Shown here piece by piece: positions 44,928-53,563 of a DNA stretch of 64,000 nt (positions are counted from its first letter, which is position 1; each line of letters starts with the position of its first letter). The DNA lies in NCBI RefSeq assembly GCF_024362385.1, contig NZ_CP101466.1, forward strand, positions 1,364,001-1,428,000, given 5' to 3'. The position numbers were made by a program, and so were the translations under genes. The notes under the pieces were generated by a model, which was given only the letters and a program-made list of their open reading frames with translations, was not told where the DNA came from and ran no database searches. Source of the stretch: Arthrobacter sp. DNA4 (GTDB lineage: Bacteria; Actinomycetota; Actinomycetes; Actinomycetales; Micrococcaceae).

Positions 44928-47567
44928 TTATGCCTCGTTTCCAGGGGTGGTCGTGGTGGTGCGGACCGGGATGGAGGCCCCGATCAGGACTTTCCCCTTC
45001 TCCTCCGCAGTGGCGGGCCGCATCTGGCCGCGCTCGTCCGGAACGAAGGTGATGGAGTCGTCTTTTTGGTCGGGTGCGTTGACGAACGAGCGGAACCGGC
45101 GCAGGCGCTCGGGGTCCTTCAGGGTGTCAGCCCACTCGTCGACGTAGGTGTCCACGTGCTTGGCCATGGCAGCCTCGAGGTCTGCGGCGATGCCCAGCGT
45201 GTCCTTGACCACCACGTCCTCCACGTGTTTGATGCCGCCGTCGAGCTCTTCCTGCCACCGGGCCGTGCGCTGCAGGCGGTCCGCCGTGCGGATGTAGTAC
45301 ATGAAGTAGCGGTCGATGTACTTGATCAGGGTCTCGTCGTCCAGGTCCTTGGCCAGCAGCTGTGCGTGCGCCGGCGTGGCTCCGCCGTTGCCGCCCACAT
45401 AGAGGTTCCAGCCGTCGGCGGTGGCGATCACGCCCACGTCCTTGCCGCGGGCCTCGGCGCATTCGCGGGCGCAGCCGGAGACGCCCATCTTGAGCTTGTG
45501 CGGGCTCCGCAGGCCGCGGTAGCGCAGCTCCAGCTGGATGGCCATGGCTACGGAGTCCTGGACACCGAACCGGCACCAGGTGGAACCGACGCAGGACTTC
45601 ACCGTCCGCAGGCTCTTGCCGTAGGCCTGGCCGGACTCGAAGCCGGCGTCCACCAGTTCCTTCCAGATCTCCGGGAGCTGTTCCAGCCGGGCGCCGAACA
45701 TGTCGATCCGCTGGCCGCCGGTGATCTTGGTGTACAGGCCGTACTTTTCGGCGACGGCGGCGATCACTCCGAGCTTCTTCGGGGTGATTTCGCCACCGGC
45801 GATGCGGGGGACCACCGAGTAGGTGCCGTCCTTCTGCATGTTGGCCAGGGCGCGGTCGTTGGTGTCCTGCAGGGTTCCGCGGCCTGCGTCCAGCACGTAG
45901 GCGCTGTTCTGGCTGGCCAGGATGTTGGCGATGGTGGGCTTGCAGATGTCGCAGCCGTCGCCGGTGCCGTACTTGGCCATGATCTCCTCGAAGGAGGTCA
46001 GTCCCAGGACACGGATGGCGTCGAAGAGTTCCTGCCTGGACAGTTCAATGTGCTCGCACAGGGCCTTGGAGACCTCGACGCCGGACTTGGTCAGCTCAGT
46101 TTCCAGCAGCTTCTTCAGCATCGGCACGCAGGAGCCGCACTGGGTGCCGGCCCGGGTGCAGCCCTTCAGCTCGCCCAGCTCCTGGACGGGGGCGTTGCCC
46201 TCGCAGGCGCCGCAGCCGTTGATGGTGTCCCGGATGGTTCCCGCGGTGACGTTGTTGCAGGAGCACAAGGTGGCGTCGTCGGGCAGTTCGGTTTCGGGAG
46301 CATCGCCGCCGCCGGCCGCGCTGAGGAATGCGCCGGGCTCCGCGGGAAGTTCGCGGCCCAGGAGCGGGCGCAGGCTCATGTACGGAGAGGCGTCGCCCAC
46401 GAAGATGCCGCCGAGGAGGGTCTTCGCGTCGTCGGTGGTCACGATCTTCTGGTACACGCCGCGGGCGGGGTCGGCGTAGACGATTTCCAGGGCGTGTTCG
46501 GTCCGGGCGAAGGCGTCACCGAAACTGGCTACATCCACCCCGGACAGCTTGAGCTTGGTGGCGGTGTCGAAGCCCGGGAAGGTGGCGTCGCCGCCGTGAA
46601 GCCGGTCGGCCACGATCTCGGCCATGGTGTTGGCGGGGGCCACCAGGCCCAGGCACATGCCGCCGAAGTTGGCCACTTCGCCGATGGCCCAGATGCCCGG
46701 TACTTCAGTGGCGCAGTAATCGTTGATGACCACCCCGCCGCGGGGGCCCAGGCTGAAGAGCTGGTCTTCGCCCTCGGCTGCGCGGAAGAGTTCGTCGCGG
46801 GGTTTGACGCCGACGGCGACAATCACCAGGTCTGCCGGGATGACGCGTTCGTCAGCCATGAGCACTCCGGTGACCTGGCCGTCGTCGTCCGCCAAAATCT
46901 CGGACGGGAACACCCCGCCGTGGACCTCGAAGCCCTTGGCTTCGATGAGCCGGCCCAGGGCCTGGCCCGCGCCCTCGTCCAGCTGGGTGTTCATCAGCCA
47001 GGGAGCCCCGTTGATGACGACGGGGGTGGCACCGAGCTGCTCGGTGCCGGCGGCCGACTCAAGGCCCAGGAGTCCGCCGCCGATGGTCACCGCGTTGATT
47101 TTGCGGCCGAGCTTCGCGGTGAGTTCGACAATGGCTTTGTTGATGGCCCACACGTCCTCGAGCGTCCGGTACACGTGGGCGTGCTCAGCACCGGGGATGG
47201 GCAGGCGTACAGCGTCCGACCCCGTGGCCACCACCAGCTGGTCGTACTCGTAGCTGTGGCCGGCGGCGGTTTCCACGCTCTTTGTTTCCGGATTGATCTT
47301 CACCACGCGCTCGCCGGTCTTCAGGACCAGCGATCCGTGGTCCCACATGGAGGCGGTGCCCAGGGTGAGGTCCACGCCGGCATCGGTGAGGGCCTTGGAA
47401 AGTGCGACCCGGTCGTAGGGGAGGTGGGCTTCCTCGGTGAGGACCGTGACATGCCAGCCGTCGAGGCCGCGGGCATGCATGGCGTCCGCAAAACGGTGGG
47501 CCGCTGGGCCGCCGCCGGCGACGACGATGCGGCGCGGAGTCTCTGTGCTTGAAGTCTGTTCGGTCAC
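44928..47567 (-). CDS. nirB: assimilatory nitrite reductase (NAD(P)H), large subunit
   Basis: 879 residues from GTG 47567, preceded by AAAGG. Reduces nitrite to ammonium. Domains in order: FAD/NAD(P) binding (VVAGGGPAAHRF, ITIGGGLLGLE-like VTIGGGLLGLESA, GIWAIGEVANF); a BFD-like [2Fe-2S] domain near 420-480 with CSCNN, then GCTRAGTQCGSC; a second BFD-like segment (ICKPTIANIL); and the siroheme/[4Fe-4S] sulfite-nitrite reductase part with cysteines in SCVGSTWCRFG and GCARECAEA. All needed ligands are present. cobA follows at 2 bp. Unusually, nirD is not downstream but divergent. Confidence 0.95.
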   Translation of the reverse strand: MTEQTSSTETPRRIVVAGGGPAAHRFADAMHARGLDGWHVTVLTEEAHLPYDRVALSKALTDAGVDLTLGTASMWDHGSLVLKTGERVVKINPETKSVETAAGHSYEYDQLVVATGSDAVRLPIPGAEHAHVYRTLEDVWAINKAIVELTAKLGRKINAVTIGGGLLGLESAAGTEQLGATPVVINGAPWLMNTQLDEGAGQALGRLIEAKGFEVHGGVFPSEILADDDGQVTGVLMADERVIPADLVIVAVGVKPRDELFRAAEGEDQLFSLGPRGGVVINDYCATEVPGIWAIGEVANFGGMCLGLVAPANTMAEIVADRLHGGDATFPGFDTATKLKLSGVDVASFGDAFARTEHALEIVYADPARGVYQKIVTTDDAKTLLGGIFVGDASPYMSLRPLLGRELPAEPGAFLSAAGGGDAPETELPDDATLCSCNNVTAGTIRDTINGCGACEGNAPVQELGELKGCTRAGTQCGSCVPMLKKLLETELTKSGVEVSKALCEHIELSRQELFDAIRVLGLTSFEEIMAKYGTGDGCDICKPTIANILASQNSAYVLDAGRGTLQDTNDRALANMQKDGTYSVVPRIAGGEITPKKLGVIAAVAEKYGLYTKITGGQRIDMFGARLEQLPEIWKELVDAGFESGQAYGKSLRTVKSCVGSTWCRFGVQDSVAMAIQLELRYRGLRSPHKLKMGVSGCARECAEARGKDVGVIATADGWNLYVGGNGGATPAHAQLLAKDLDDETLIKYIDRYFMYYIRTADRLQRTARWQEELDGGIKHVEDVVVKDTLGIAADLEAAMAKHVDTYVDEWADTLKDPERLRRFRSFVNAPDQKDDSITFVPDERGQMRPATAEEKGKVLIGASIPVRTTTTTPGNEA

Positions 47568-47644
47568 TGTGGGCCTTTCGCATGGGCCGCAGACGGTGCT
47601 CTGCAGCTTGTGCATCCAGCCTAGGAAGGGGCAGTTTCGCCTCA

Positions 47645-47693
47645 GTTTCCCAATTGTTTCGTCAACTTAACTTCTGCATCACGAACGCATTTC
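47645..47693. promoter_or_regulatory. candidate GlnR-type operator between nirB and nirD (five phased pentamers)
   Basis: On the plus strand GTTTC, GTTTC, TTAAC, ATCAC and ATTTC each start exactly 11 bp after the previous one (47645, 47656, 47667, 47678, 47689). Read on the minus strand they match the a (GTNAC) and b (GAAAC) boxes of GlnR sites in most positions, including GTTAA-6-GAAAC. The array lies 78 bp from the nirB start and 134 bp from nirD, suited to control both genes. Confidence 0.6.
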
Positions 47694-47826
47694 CGCCCGC
47701 GTTAGGTCTCTTTTACGCGCCGGACACATTCACCGCACCCCTTTGAAACACCCGGACCCTAGCGTGGGACACGGCCGCAAAAGCTGCCAATGCAAGGGAC
47801 AACAGGCACAGGGAAAGGAGCCGGAC

Positions 47827-48207
47827 ATGACGGCAACACTTGAACTTGGGGCGCTCGCCGCCGAATCAGACACCGCCGGGTTCGGGACCGGCTGGCACCG
47901 TGTCTGCATGGTGGATGACCTCGAACCGGCATGGGGCGAGGCCGCCCTGGTGGCAGGCCGCCAGGTGGCACTGTTCCGCACCGGCCCCAGCGAAGTCTTC
48001 GCCGTGGCGCACGAGGACCCTGCCACCGGAGCCCACGTCGTGGCCCGCGGCATCCTCGGTTCCAAGGGCACCCGCCCCACGATCGCCTCGCCGCTGCACA
48101 AGGAGGTCTACGATCTGGAGACCGGTGAATGCTTCACCACTCCGGGCCTGCGGCTGGCAGCGTTCCGCACCCGTGTCAGGGACGGCTTCGTCGAGGTGGA
48201 GCTCTAG
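47827..48207 (+). CDS. nirD: nitrite reductase (NAD(P)H), small subunit
   Basis: 126 residues from ATG 47827, with AAAGGAG upstream. Rieske-like beta fold without the Fe-S ligands, as in assimilatory NirD (WHRVCMVDDLEPAWGEAALV, ASPLHKEVYDLETGECF, GLRLAAFRTRVRDGFVEV). Needed with NirB for nitrite reduction. It points away from nirB, so the two subunits are made from divergent transcripts that share a control region. A terminator follows. Confidence 0.94.
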   Translation: MTATLELGALAAESDTAGFGTGWHRVCMVDDLEPAWGEAALVAGRQVALFRTGPSEVFAVAHEDPATGAHVVARGILGSKGTRPTIASPLHKEVYDLETGECFTTPGLRLAAFRTRVRDGFVEVEL

Positions 48208-48219
48208 GATTTTCCGCAG

Positions 48220-48252
48220 GGAAAGGGCGCGCCGAAGCGGCGTGCCCTTTCC
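48220..48252. terminator. terminator between nirD and the convergent phosphohexomutase gene
   Basis: A 14-bp stem with one G-T pair (GGAAAGGGCGCGCC / GGCGTGCCCTTTCC), 12 bases after the nirD stop and just ahead of the stop of the leftward gene. Confidence 0.8.
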
Positions 48253-48256
48253 GTGG

Positions 48257-50011
48257 TTAAAGACCCAGCGCCTCGCTCACGTCGTGGAGGACTTCGTCCA
48301 GCGAGGCGCGCGCAGCCTGGCGTGCCGCCGGCAGTTCCGCGGCGGAGCCCACCTGGTGGATGACTTCCAGGTAGCACTTGAGTTTGGGCTCGGTGCCGCT
48401 GGGCCGGATGATCACGCGGGTCAGGTTCCGGGTGATGTAAAGCAGGCCTTCCGTCGGCGGCAGCTGCGCGCTGCCTTCGGCCAGGTCCGTGAATACCTCC
48501 ACCGCTGACTGCCCGAACGACTCCGGCGGCGAAACCCGGAGGCGGTTCATCATGGCGTCCAGCAGTCCCAGGTCCGCAACCCTGATGCTCAGCTGGTCGC
48601 TGGCATGCAGGCCGTGCTGGAGGTAGAGCTCGTCCAGCGTGTCGAAGACCGTCTTGCCTGCGGCTTTGGCAGTGGCCGCGAGTTCGGCGATCAGGACCGC
48701 GGCGGAAATGCCGTCCTTGTCCTTCACCTGATCCGGGGCGACGCAGTATCCCAGCGCCTCCTCGTACCCGTAGACCAGCCCCGGGACCCGGGAAATCCAC
48801 TTGAATCCGGTCAGCGTTTCCTCATGGTCGAGTCCGGCGGCCGCCGCGATGCGCGCCAGCAGACGGGAGGACACAATCGAATTGGCGAACACACGCCGGC
48901 CGTCACCCTCCGCGACGGAGTCGCCGTCCGCGAGCCGGGCCACCATGTGGGCGCCCAGCAGGGACCCCACTTCGTCCCCGCGGAGCATGCGCCACGCGCC
49001 GGTGTCGGGGTCCTTGGCCGCCACGGCAGCCCTGTCGGCGTCGGGGTCGTTGGCGATGACCAGGTCGGCGTCCAGCCGTGCCGCTGCTTCCAGGGCAAGG
49101 TCCAGTGCGCCGGGTTCCTCAGGGTTGGGGAAACTGACGGTGGGGAAATCGGGGTCTGGATCGGCCTGCTCGGCCACCACGGTGACATCCGTGAAACCTG
49201 CCGCCTTGAGTACTTCCAGCGCCGTCCCGCCGCCGACGCCGTGCAGCGGGGTCAGGACAATCCGGAGATCGCGGGCCGGAAAGCGCTCCGGCATGGCCAG
49301 TGCCGCCGTCGCCCGCTGGTAATCGGCGGCGATGGAGCCGTCCAGGACGGTCCATCCGTCCCCTGCCAGCGCTATGGACTCCAGCGGCCCCACGGCGCTG
49401 ATGCGCGCGGCGATTTCGGCATCGTACGGCGCCACGATCTGGGCGCCGTCGCCCTCTGCCGTTACCGCGTGCCGCCCCAGGTACACCTTGTACCCGTTGT
49501 CCTGCGGCGGGTTGTGGCTGGCGGTGACCATGACGCCGCCGTCGCACTCCAGGGCGCGGACAGCGTAGGCCAGCAGGGGAGTGGGGAGGGCTTCCGGCAG
49601 CAGGAAGGTCTCGATGCCGGCCGCGGTGAAGATCGCCGCCGTTTCTGCCGCGAAAATATCCGAGTTGTACCGGGCGTCGTAGCCGACGACGGCACGCGGC
49701 CTGGTGCCGGCCGCCGCCTTGGCCACGGCCTCCACCAGGAACGCCGCGAGTCCTGCTGCAGCCCGGCGGACCACCACCCGGTTCATCCGGTTTGGGCCGG
49801 GGCCCAGCGCGGCCCGCAGTCCCGCGGTGCCGAACTGCAGTGTGCCGCGGAAGCTGTCTTCCAGTTCCTGCCGGGCCGCGGGATCGCCATCCTCCACAAG
49901 GCGGACCAGCCCAAGGAGCGAGGCCTCCGTTGCGGAATCCGGGTCTTGGGCAGCCCATTCGCGGGCTTCGGCGAGCAGGCGAAGTTCGGCATCGGAAGAC
50001 GTCATGGGCAT
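48257..50011 (-). CDS. phosphoglucomutase/phosphomannomutase (alpha-D-phosphohexomutase)
   Basis: 584 residues from ATG 50011. Interconverts hexose 1- and 6-phosphates. The phosphoserine loop VTASHNPPQDNGYKVY, the metal loop NDPDADRAAV, the sugar loop region and the phosphate-binding RPSGTEPKLKCYLE are all present; length fits the PgcA/PmmB class (about 550-580). In mycobacteria the ortholog (pmmB, Rv3308) also lies beside a purine nucleoside phosphorylase gene, as here (51-bp gap), which links it to phosphopentose/nucleoside salvage as well; it may act on ribose 1-phosphate. Confidence 0.92.
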   Translation of the reverse strand: MPMTSSDAELRLLAEAREWAAQDPDSATEASLLGLVRLVEDGDPAARQELEDSFRGTLQFGTAGLRAALGPGPNRMNRVVVRRAAAGLAAFLVEAVAKAAAGTRPRAVVGYDARYNSDIFAAETAAIFTAAGIETFLLPEALPTPLLAYAVRALECDGGVMVTASHNPPQDNGYKVYLGRHAVTAEGDGAQIVAPYDAEIAARISAVGPLESIALAGDGWTVLDGSIAADYQRATAALAMPERFPARDLRIVLTPLHGVGGGTALEVLKAAGFTDVTVVAEQADPDPDFPTVSFPNPEEPGALDLALEAAARLDADLVIANDPDADRAAVAAKDPDTGAWRMLRGDEVGSLLGAHMVARLADGDSVAEGDGRRVFANSIVSSRLLARIAAAAGLDHEETLTGFKWISRVPGLVYGYEEALGYCVAPDQVKDKDGISAAVLIAELAATAKAAGKTVFDTLDELYLQHGLHASDQLSIRVADLGLLDAMMNRLRVSPPESFGQSAVEVFTDLAEGSAQLPPTEGLLYITRNLTRVIIRPSGTEPKLKCYLEVIHQVGSAAELPAARQAARASLDEVLHDVSEALGL

Positions 50012-50062
50012 AACGCTATCGTCATTGCCCGCCCACGTGGCGCACCCCGGGCGCCTGGCCCG

Positions 50063-50881
50063 CTAGAGCCGGGCGATGATGTCAGCCAGCAGCCTGGAAA
50101 TGCGCGGGCCCGCTGCCTGGCCGGACTCGATCACTTCCTGGTGGCTGAGCGGCTGGGGGCTGATGCCTGCTGCAAGGTTGGTGACCAGCGAAATACCGAA
50201 CACCTCCATGCCGGCATGACGGCCTGCGATGGCCTCGAGCGCCGTCGACATGCCGATCAGGTCCGCACCGATCCGCTTGGCATACTGCACCTCTGCCGGC
50301 GTCTCATAGTGCGGGCCGGGGAACTGTGCGTACACGCCCTCGTCCAGGGTGGGGTCCACTTCCCGGCCCAGCCCGCGGATCCGCGGCGAATACAGGTCCG
50401 TCAGGTCCACGAACGTCGCGCCTTCCAGCGGGGAAGCGGCGGTGAGGTTGATGTGGTCCCGGATCAGTACCGGGGTGCCGGGGGCCCAGTCCTCATTGAG
50501 GCCGCCGCAGCCGTTGGTGAGGACAAGGGTGCTGCATCCGGCAGCCGCAGCGGTCCGGATGCCGTGCACCACGGCGCGGACGCCCTTGCCCTCGTAGTAG
50601 TGGGTCCGGGCGCCCAGGACCAGGGCGCGCTTGCCGGACGTGGTCAGCACGGAGCGGATGGTGCCAACGTGGCCCTCCACGGCGGGGGCGTGGAAGCCGG
50701 GAACCTCCTCGGCGGACAGGGTGGCGGTGGTCTCGCCGATCAGGTCTGCGGCCTCGCCCCACCCGGAGCCGAGAACCAGGGCGGTGTCATGGCGGTCCAC
50801 TCCAGTTTCTTCCGCAATGTAGTCCGCGGCGGCGCGGGCGGCGGCGAACGGGTCCGTGTTCAGGAAGTCTGTTGTACTCAC
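50063..50881 (-). CDS. punA: purine-nucleoside phosphorylase (trimeric type)
   Basis: 272 residues from GTG 50881. Cleaves inosine and guanosine with phosphate. Motifs: VLGSGWGEAADL at the phosphate site, GARTHYYEGKG, NGCGGLNEDWAPG and the purine-binding GPHYETPAEVQYAKRIGADLIGMSTALEAIAG. Upstream of and probably co-transcribed with the phosphohexomutase gene, consistent with nucleoside salvage. The divergent LpdA-like gene starts 98 bp away, matching the Rv3303c-Rv3308 region of mycobacteria. Confidence 0.93.
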   Translation of the reverse strand: MSTTDFLNTDPFAAARAAADYIAEETGVDRHDTALVLGSGWGEAADLIGETTATLSAEEVPGFHAPAVEGHVGTIRSVLTTSGKRALVLGARTHYYEGKGVRAVVHGIRTAAAAGCSTLVLTNGCGGLNEDWAPGTPVLIRDHINLTAASPLEGATFVDLTDLYSPRIRGLGREVDPTLDEGVYAQFPGPHYETPAEVQYAKRIGADLIGMSTALEAIAGRHAGMEVFGISLVTNLAAGISPQPLSHQEVIESGQAAGPRISRLLADIIARL

Positions 50882-50979
50882 CAGTACAAGTTATCCTGCC
50901 GCCCATGTTGCCCCGGTCACGGCAGGCCCGGAAAGCACCCTGGTTTCTTGGTGGTCGGGCCGTAAATGGGAGAGAATGG

Positions 50980-52401
50980 ATGACTGTGACTACGCATCCA
51001 GATTTCAGTTCCCCGCGGATCGCAATCCTGGGAGGTGGTCCCGGCGGATACGAAGCTGCCATGGTGGCCGCCTCACTGGGGGCGACCGTCACCGTCATCG
51101 AACGTGCCGGGCTCGGTGGATCCGCGGTGCTGACCGACGTAGTCCCCTCCAAGACCCTCATTGCCACGGCCGACCTCATGACCCGCGTCGCAGAGGCCGG
51201 CGAGCTGGGAGTGAAGTTCGACGTCGACGGCGGCGACTTCGTCCCGGTCATGCGCGCCGACCTCAAGCACATCAACGACCGCCTCCTTAACCTGGCCCGC
51301 AACCAGTCCCGGGACATCCGAGACGGCCTGGAGAAACAGGGCGTGCGCATCATCGAAGGCTCCGGCCGTCTCCTGGACAGCCACCGGATCGAGGTCCTGA
51401 CCGTCGACGGCACCGAAACCGTCGAAGCCGACACCATCCTGCTGGCGGTGGGCGCGCACCCCCGCGAGCTGGAAACGGCCCGCCCGGACGGCGAACGGAT
51501 CCTGAACTGGACGCAGATCTACAACCTCGACGAGCTGCCCGAGGAGCTCATTGTGGTGGGGTCCGGCGTCACCGGCGCCGAATTCGCGTCCGCCTACAAC
51601 GGCCTGGGTTCCAAGGTCACCCTGGTCTCCAGCCGTGACCGCGTGCTGCCGGGGTCAGACGTTGACGCCGCAGTGGTCCTGGAGGAAGTCTTTGAACGCC
51701 GCGGTGTGCGGGTCTTGTCCCGCTCCCGTGCCCAGACCGTGGAACGCACGGACGACGGCGTGGTGGTCACCCTCTCCGACGGCACCAAGGTGACGGGCAG
51801 CCACTGCCTCCTGTGCCTTGGCTCCATCCCCAACACGGCGGGGATTGGCCTTGAGGAGGCAGGCGTGGCCGTGAGCGAAAGCGGCCACATCAAGGTCGAC
51901 GGCGTCTCCCGGACCACGGCTCCTAACATTTACGCCGCCGGTGACTGCACCGGCGTCCTGCCGCTGGCCTCGGTGGCCGCCATGCAGGGCCGGATCGCGG
52001 TGGCGCACTTCATGGGCGACGGCGTCACCCCGCTCAAGCTCCACCAGGTGGCCTCCAACATCTTCACCTCACCGGAAATCGCGAATGTGGGTGTCTCAGA
52101 GGCCGAGATCGAGTCCGGCAAGTACCAGGCCGACGTCATCAAGCTCTCCCTGAAAAGCAACGCCCGCGCCAAGATGCGCAACGCCAAGGATGGGTTCGTG
52201 AAGATCTTCGCCCGGAAGGGCTCCGGCACGGTGATCGGCGGCGTGGTGGTCGGGCCCAACGCCTCCGAGCTGATCTTCCCCATTTCCATCGCGGTCAAGC
52301 AGAAGCTGCACGTGGACGACGTCGCCAGCACCTTCACCGTGTACCCGTCGCTCACCGGATCCATCTCCGAGGCAGCCCGCCGCCTGCACGTCCACATGTA
52401 A
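50980..52401 (+). CDS. lpdA: NAD(P)H-quinone dehydrogenase (LpdA-like flavoprotein without redox Cys pair)
   Basis: 473 residues from ATG 50980, with GGGAGA about 7 bases upstream. Pyridine nucleotide-disulphide oxidoreductase fold: FAD motif AILGGGPGGYEAAMVAASLG, NAD motif VVGSGVTGAEFASAYNGLG, FAD motif NIYAAGDCTGVLPLAS and a dimerisation domain. The CxxxxC redox pair of dihydrolipoamide dehydrogenases is replaced (GLGGSAVLTDVVPSK), as in M. tuberculosis LpdA (Rv3303c), which reduces quinones. So it is not a lipoamide dehydrogenase. Confidence 0.92.
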   Translation: MTVTTHPDFSSPRIAILGGGPGGYEAAMVAASLGATVTVIERAGLGGSAVLTDVVPSKTLIATADLMTRVAEAGELGVKFDVDGGDFVPVMRADLKHINDRLLNLARNQSRDIRDGLEKQGVRIIEGSGRLLDSHRIEVLTVDGTETVEADTILLAVGAHPRELETARPDGERILNWTQIYNLDELPEELIVVGSGVTGAEFASAYNGLGSKVTLVSSRDRVLPGSDVDAAVVLEEVFERRGVRVLSRSRAQTVERTDDGVVVTLSDGTKVTGSHCLLCLGSIPNTAGIGLEEAGVAVSESGHIKVDGVSRTTAPNIYAAGDCTGVLPLASVAAMQGRIAVAHFMGDGVTPLKLHQVASNIFTSPEIANVGVSEAEIESGKYQADVIKLSLKSNARAKMRNAKDGFVKIFARKGSGTVIGGVVVGPNASELIFPISIAVKQKLHVDDVASTFTVYPSLTGSISEAARRLHVHM

Positions 52402-52450
52402 GGGCCGAAGGGCCCGCATTCGGTGGGCGTTCCGTTGCTACACTCTGCCC

Positions 52451-53209
52451 ATGATTGGGCTTCCCCTTGCGGGAAACGCGCTGGTGCATGCCGGCATGGT
52501 GGGGCTGGGCATCGGTGCAGCCCTCTTGTTCTACGCCTATGAGAAGCGCCGCCGTGGCCTCACCGACCCCCGCTTGTGGCCCATCGCCGGTTTCGCCGTG
52601 GCGTTTGGGGGCATCGGCTCCCGCGTGCTCACCTGGGACGTGTCCCGGCAGGTGTCCCTGGCGGACTGGTGGGGCAACGGTGACCGGAGCATCCTCGCCG
52701 GCTTGGTGGGGGCGTGGTTCGGCGTCCACCTTGGCAAACGGCTGACAGGTTACAGGGAGTCCACGGGAGACCTGCTGGCGCCTGCGGTGGCCCTGGCCTT
52801 GGTTATCGGCCGGGTGGGCTGCCTCCTCACCGAGCTCCCGGGCACCCCCACCGGCGGATCCTGGGGCATCATCCTCACCCCTGCCCAGGCTGCGCTGGCC
52901 GGTGCCCCGGCGGGAGTGGCCCTCCATCCGTCCTTCGCCTACGAGATCGCCTTCCACCTGGCCGCCTTCGCCCTGATATGGCGTTACCGGGACGCCATGC
53001 CCCATCCCGGTGACCTCTTCATCTGTTTCGTCAGCGCCTACGCCGTCTTCAGGTTCTTCGTCGAGTTCGTCCGGGGAAACGAGGTCCTCTGGCTTGGTTT
53101 GAGCCGCCCCCAACTGTTCCTGCTGGCGGTCCTGCCTTTACTGGCCTGGCGCGTCCGGCGGGTGTTCAGGAAGCCCGTCCGCCCTGCACTGGAAGGGACC
53201 GTGGCATGA
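52451..53209 (+). CDS. prolipoprotein diacylglyceryl transferase-like membrane protein
   Basis: 252 residues from ATG 52451, with about seven hydrophobic segments. It keeps parts of the Lgt family pattern: VIGRVGCLLTELPG where Lgt has GRxGNFxNGELxG, HPSFAYE where Lgt has HPTQLYE, and RFFVEFVRGNE. It lacks the catalytic His of Lgt (SILAGLVG where Lgt has SFHGGLIG) and the conserved Asn of the signature. It is therefore unlikely to be the housekeeping Lgt, which should lie elsewhere, and may bind or transfer another lipid. First gene of a cluster with two small membrane proteins and a Tes-like radical SAM enzyme; its stop overlaps the next ATG. Confidence 0.8.
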   Translation: MIGLPLAGNALVHAGMVGLGIGAALLFYAYEKRRRGLTDPRLWPIAGFAVAFGGIGSRVLTWDVSRQVSLADWWGNGDRSILAGLVGAWFGVHLGKRLTGYRESTGDLLAPAVALALVIGRVGCLLTELPGTPTGGSWGIILTPAQAALAGAPAGVALHPSFAYEIAFHLAAFALIWRYRDAMPHPGDLFICFVSAYAVFRFFVEFVRGNEVLWLGLSRPQLFLLAVLPLLAWRVRRVFRKPVRPALEGTVA

Positions 53210-53562
53210 GCGGAGAAACCCCCGATGGGCCACTGCAGCCTCCTCCACGGCGGCAAGAGAACGCCCAGGACAACGAACCACGGGGCGGGTCCCTGGGGCT
53301 GGGGGCCGTGTTTGGCGCCGTGGCGCTGTACGCGGTCTACGTCCTGGGAACCATAGCCCAGGGGCCCTATGCCTGGTCCGCAAGCTTCCTGGCCGTGCCG
53401 GCGCCCTTCATTCCCATCGTCCTGTACCTGGCCGTGGCGATCGTGCTGGCCGCACGGCGCCGGACGTCGTTCTGGGGCGCAGGGCTGCTGATCGGCCTGG
53501 GCGCTTTTGTCTTGCTCGGCGGCGGTCTCTGCATCAGCTTCCTTGTCCAGGTCCGGGCTTGA
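53206..53562 (+). CDS. small membrane protein A of the radical SAM cluster
   Basis: 118 residues from ATG 53206, overlapping the Lgt-like stop (ATGA). A Pro/Gln-rich, hydrophilic 30-residue N-terminus is followed by three hydrophobic segments (about 36-53, 58-82, 90-115), with GAGLLIGLGAFVLLGGGLC near the end. No known domain. It is paralogous to the next gene (same layout, same C-terminal motif), a tandem duplication. Function unknown; location suggests a membrane subunit of the cluster. Confidence 0.8.
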   Translation: MSGETPDGPLQPPPRRQENAQDNEPRGGSLGLGAVFGAVALYAVYVLGTIAQGPYAWSASFLAVPAPFIPIVLYLAVAIVLAARRRTSFWGAGLLIGLGAFVLLGGGLCISFLVQVRA

Positions 53563-53563
53563 T

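Noticed and set aside
45066..47552. 828-codon open frame on the plus strand opposite nirB
   Set aside because: Shadow of nirB; no ribosome-binding site and no recognisable domain.
50872..50979. Earlier start for the LpdA-like protein
   Set aside because: The upstream residues have no flavoprotein similarity and overlap the divergent purine nucleoside phosphorylase start; ATG 50980 has a ribosome-binding site.
52402..52415. Terminator after the LpdA-like gene
   Set aside because: GGGCC-GAAG-GGCCC is only a 5-bp stem, too weak to claim.
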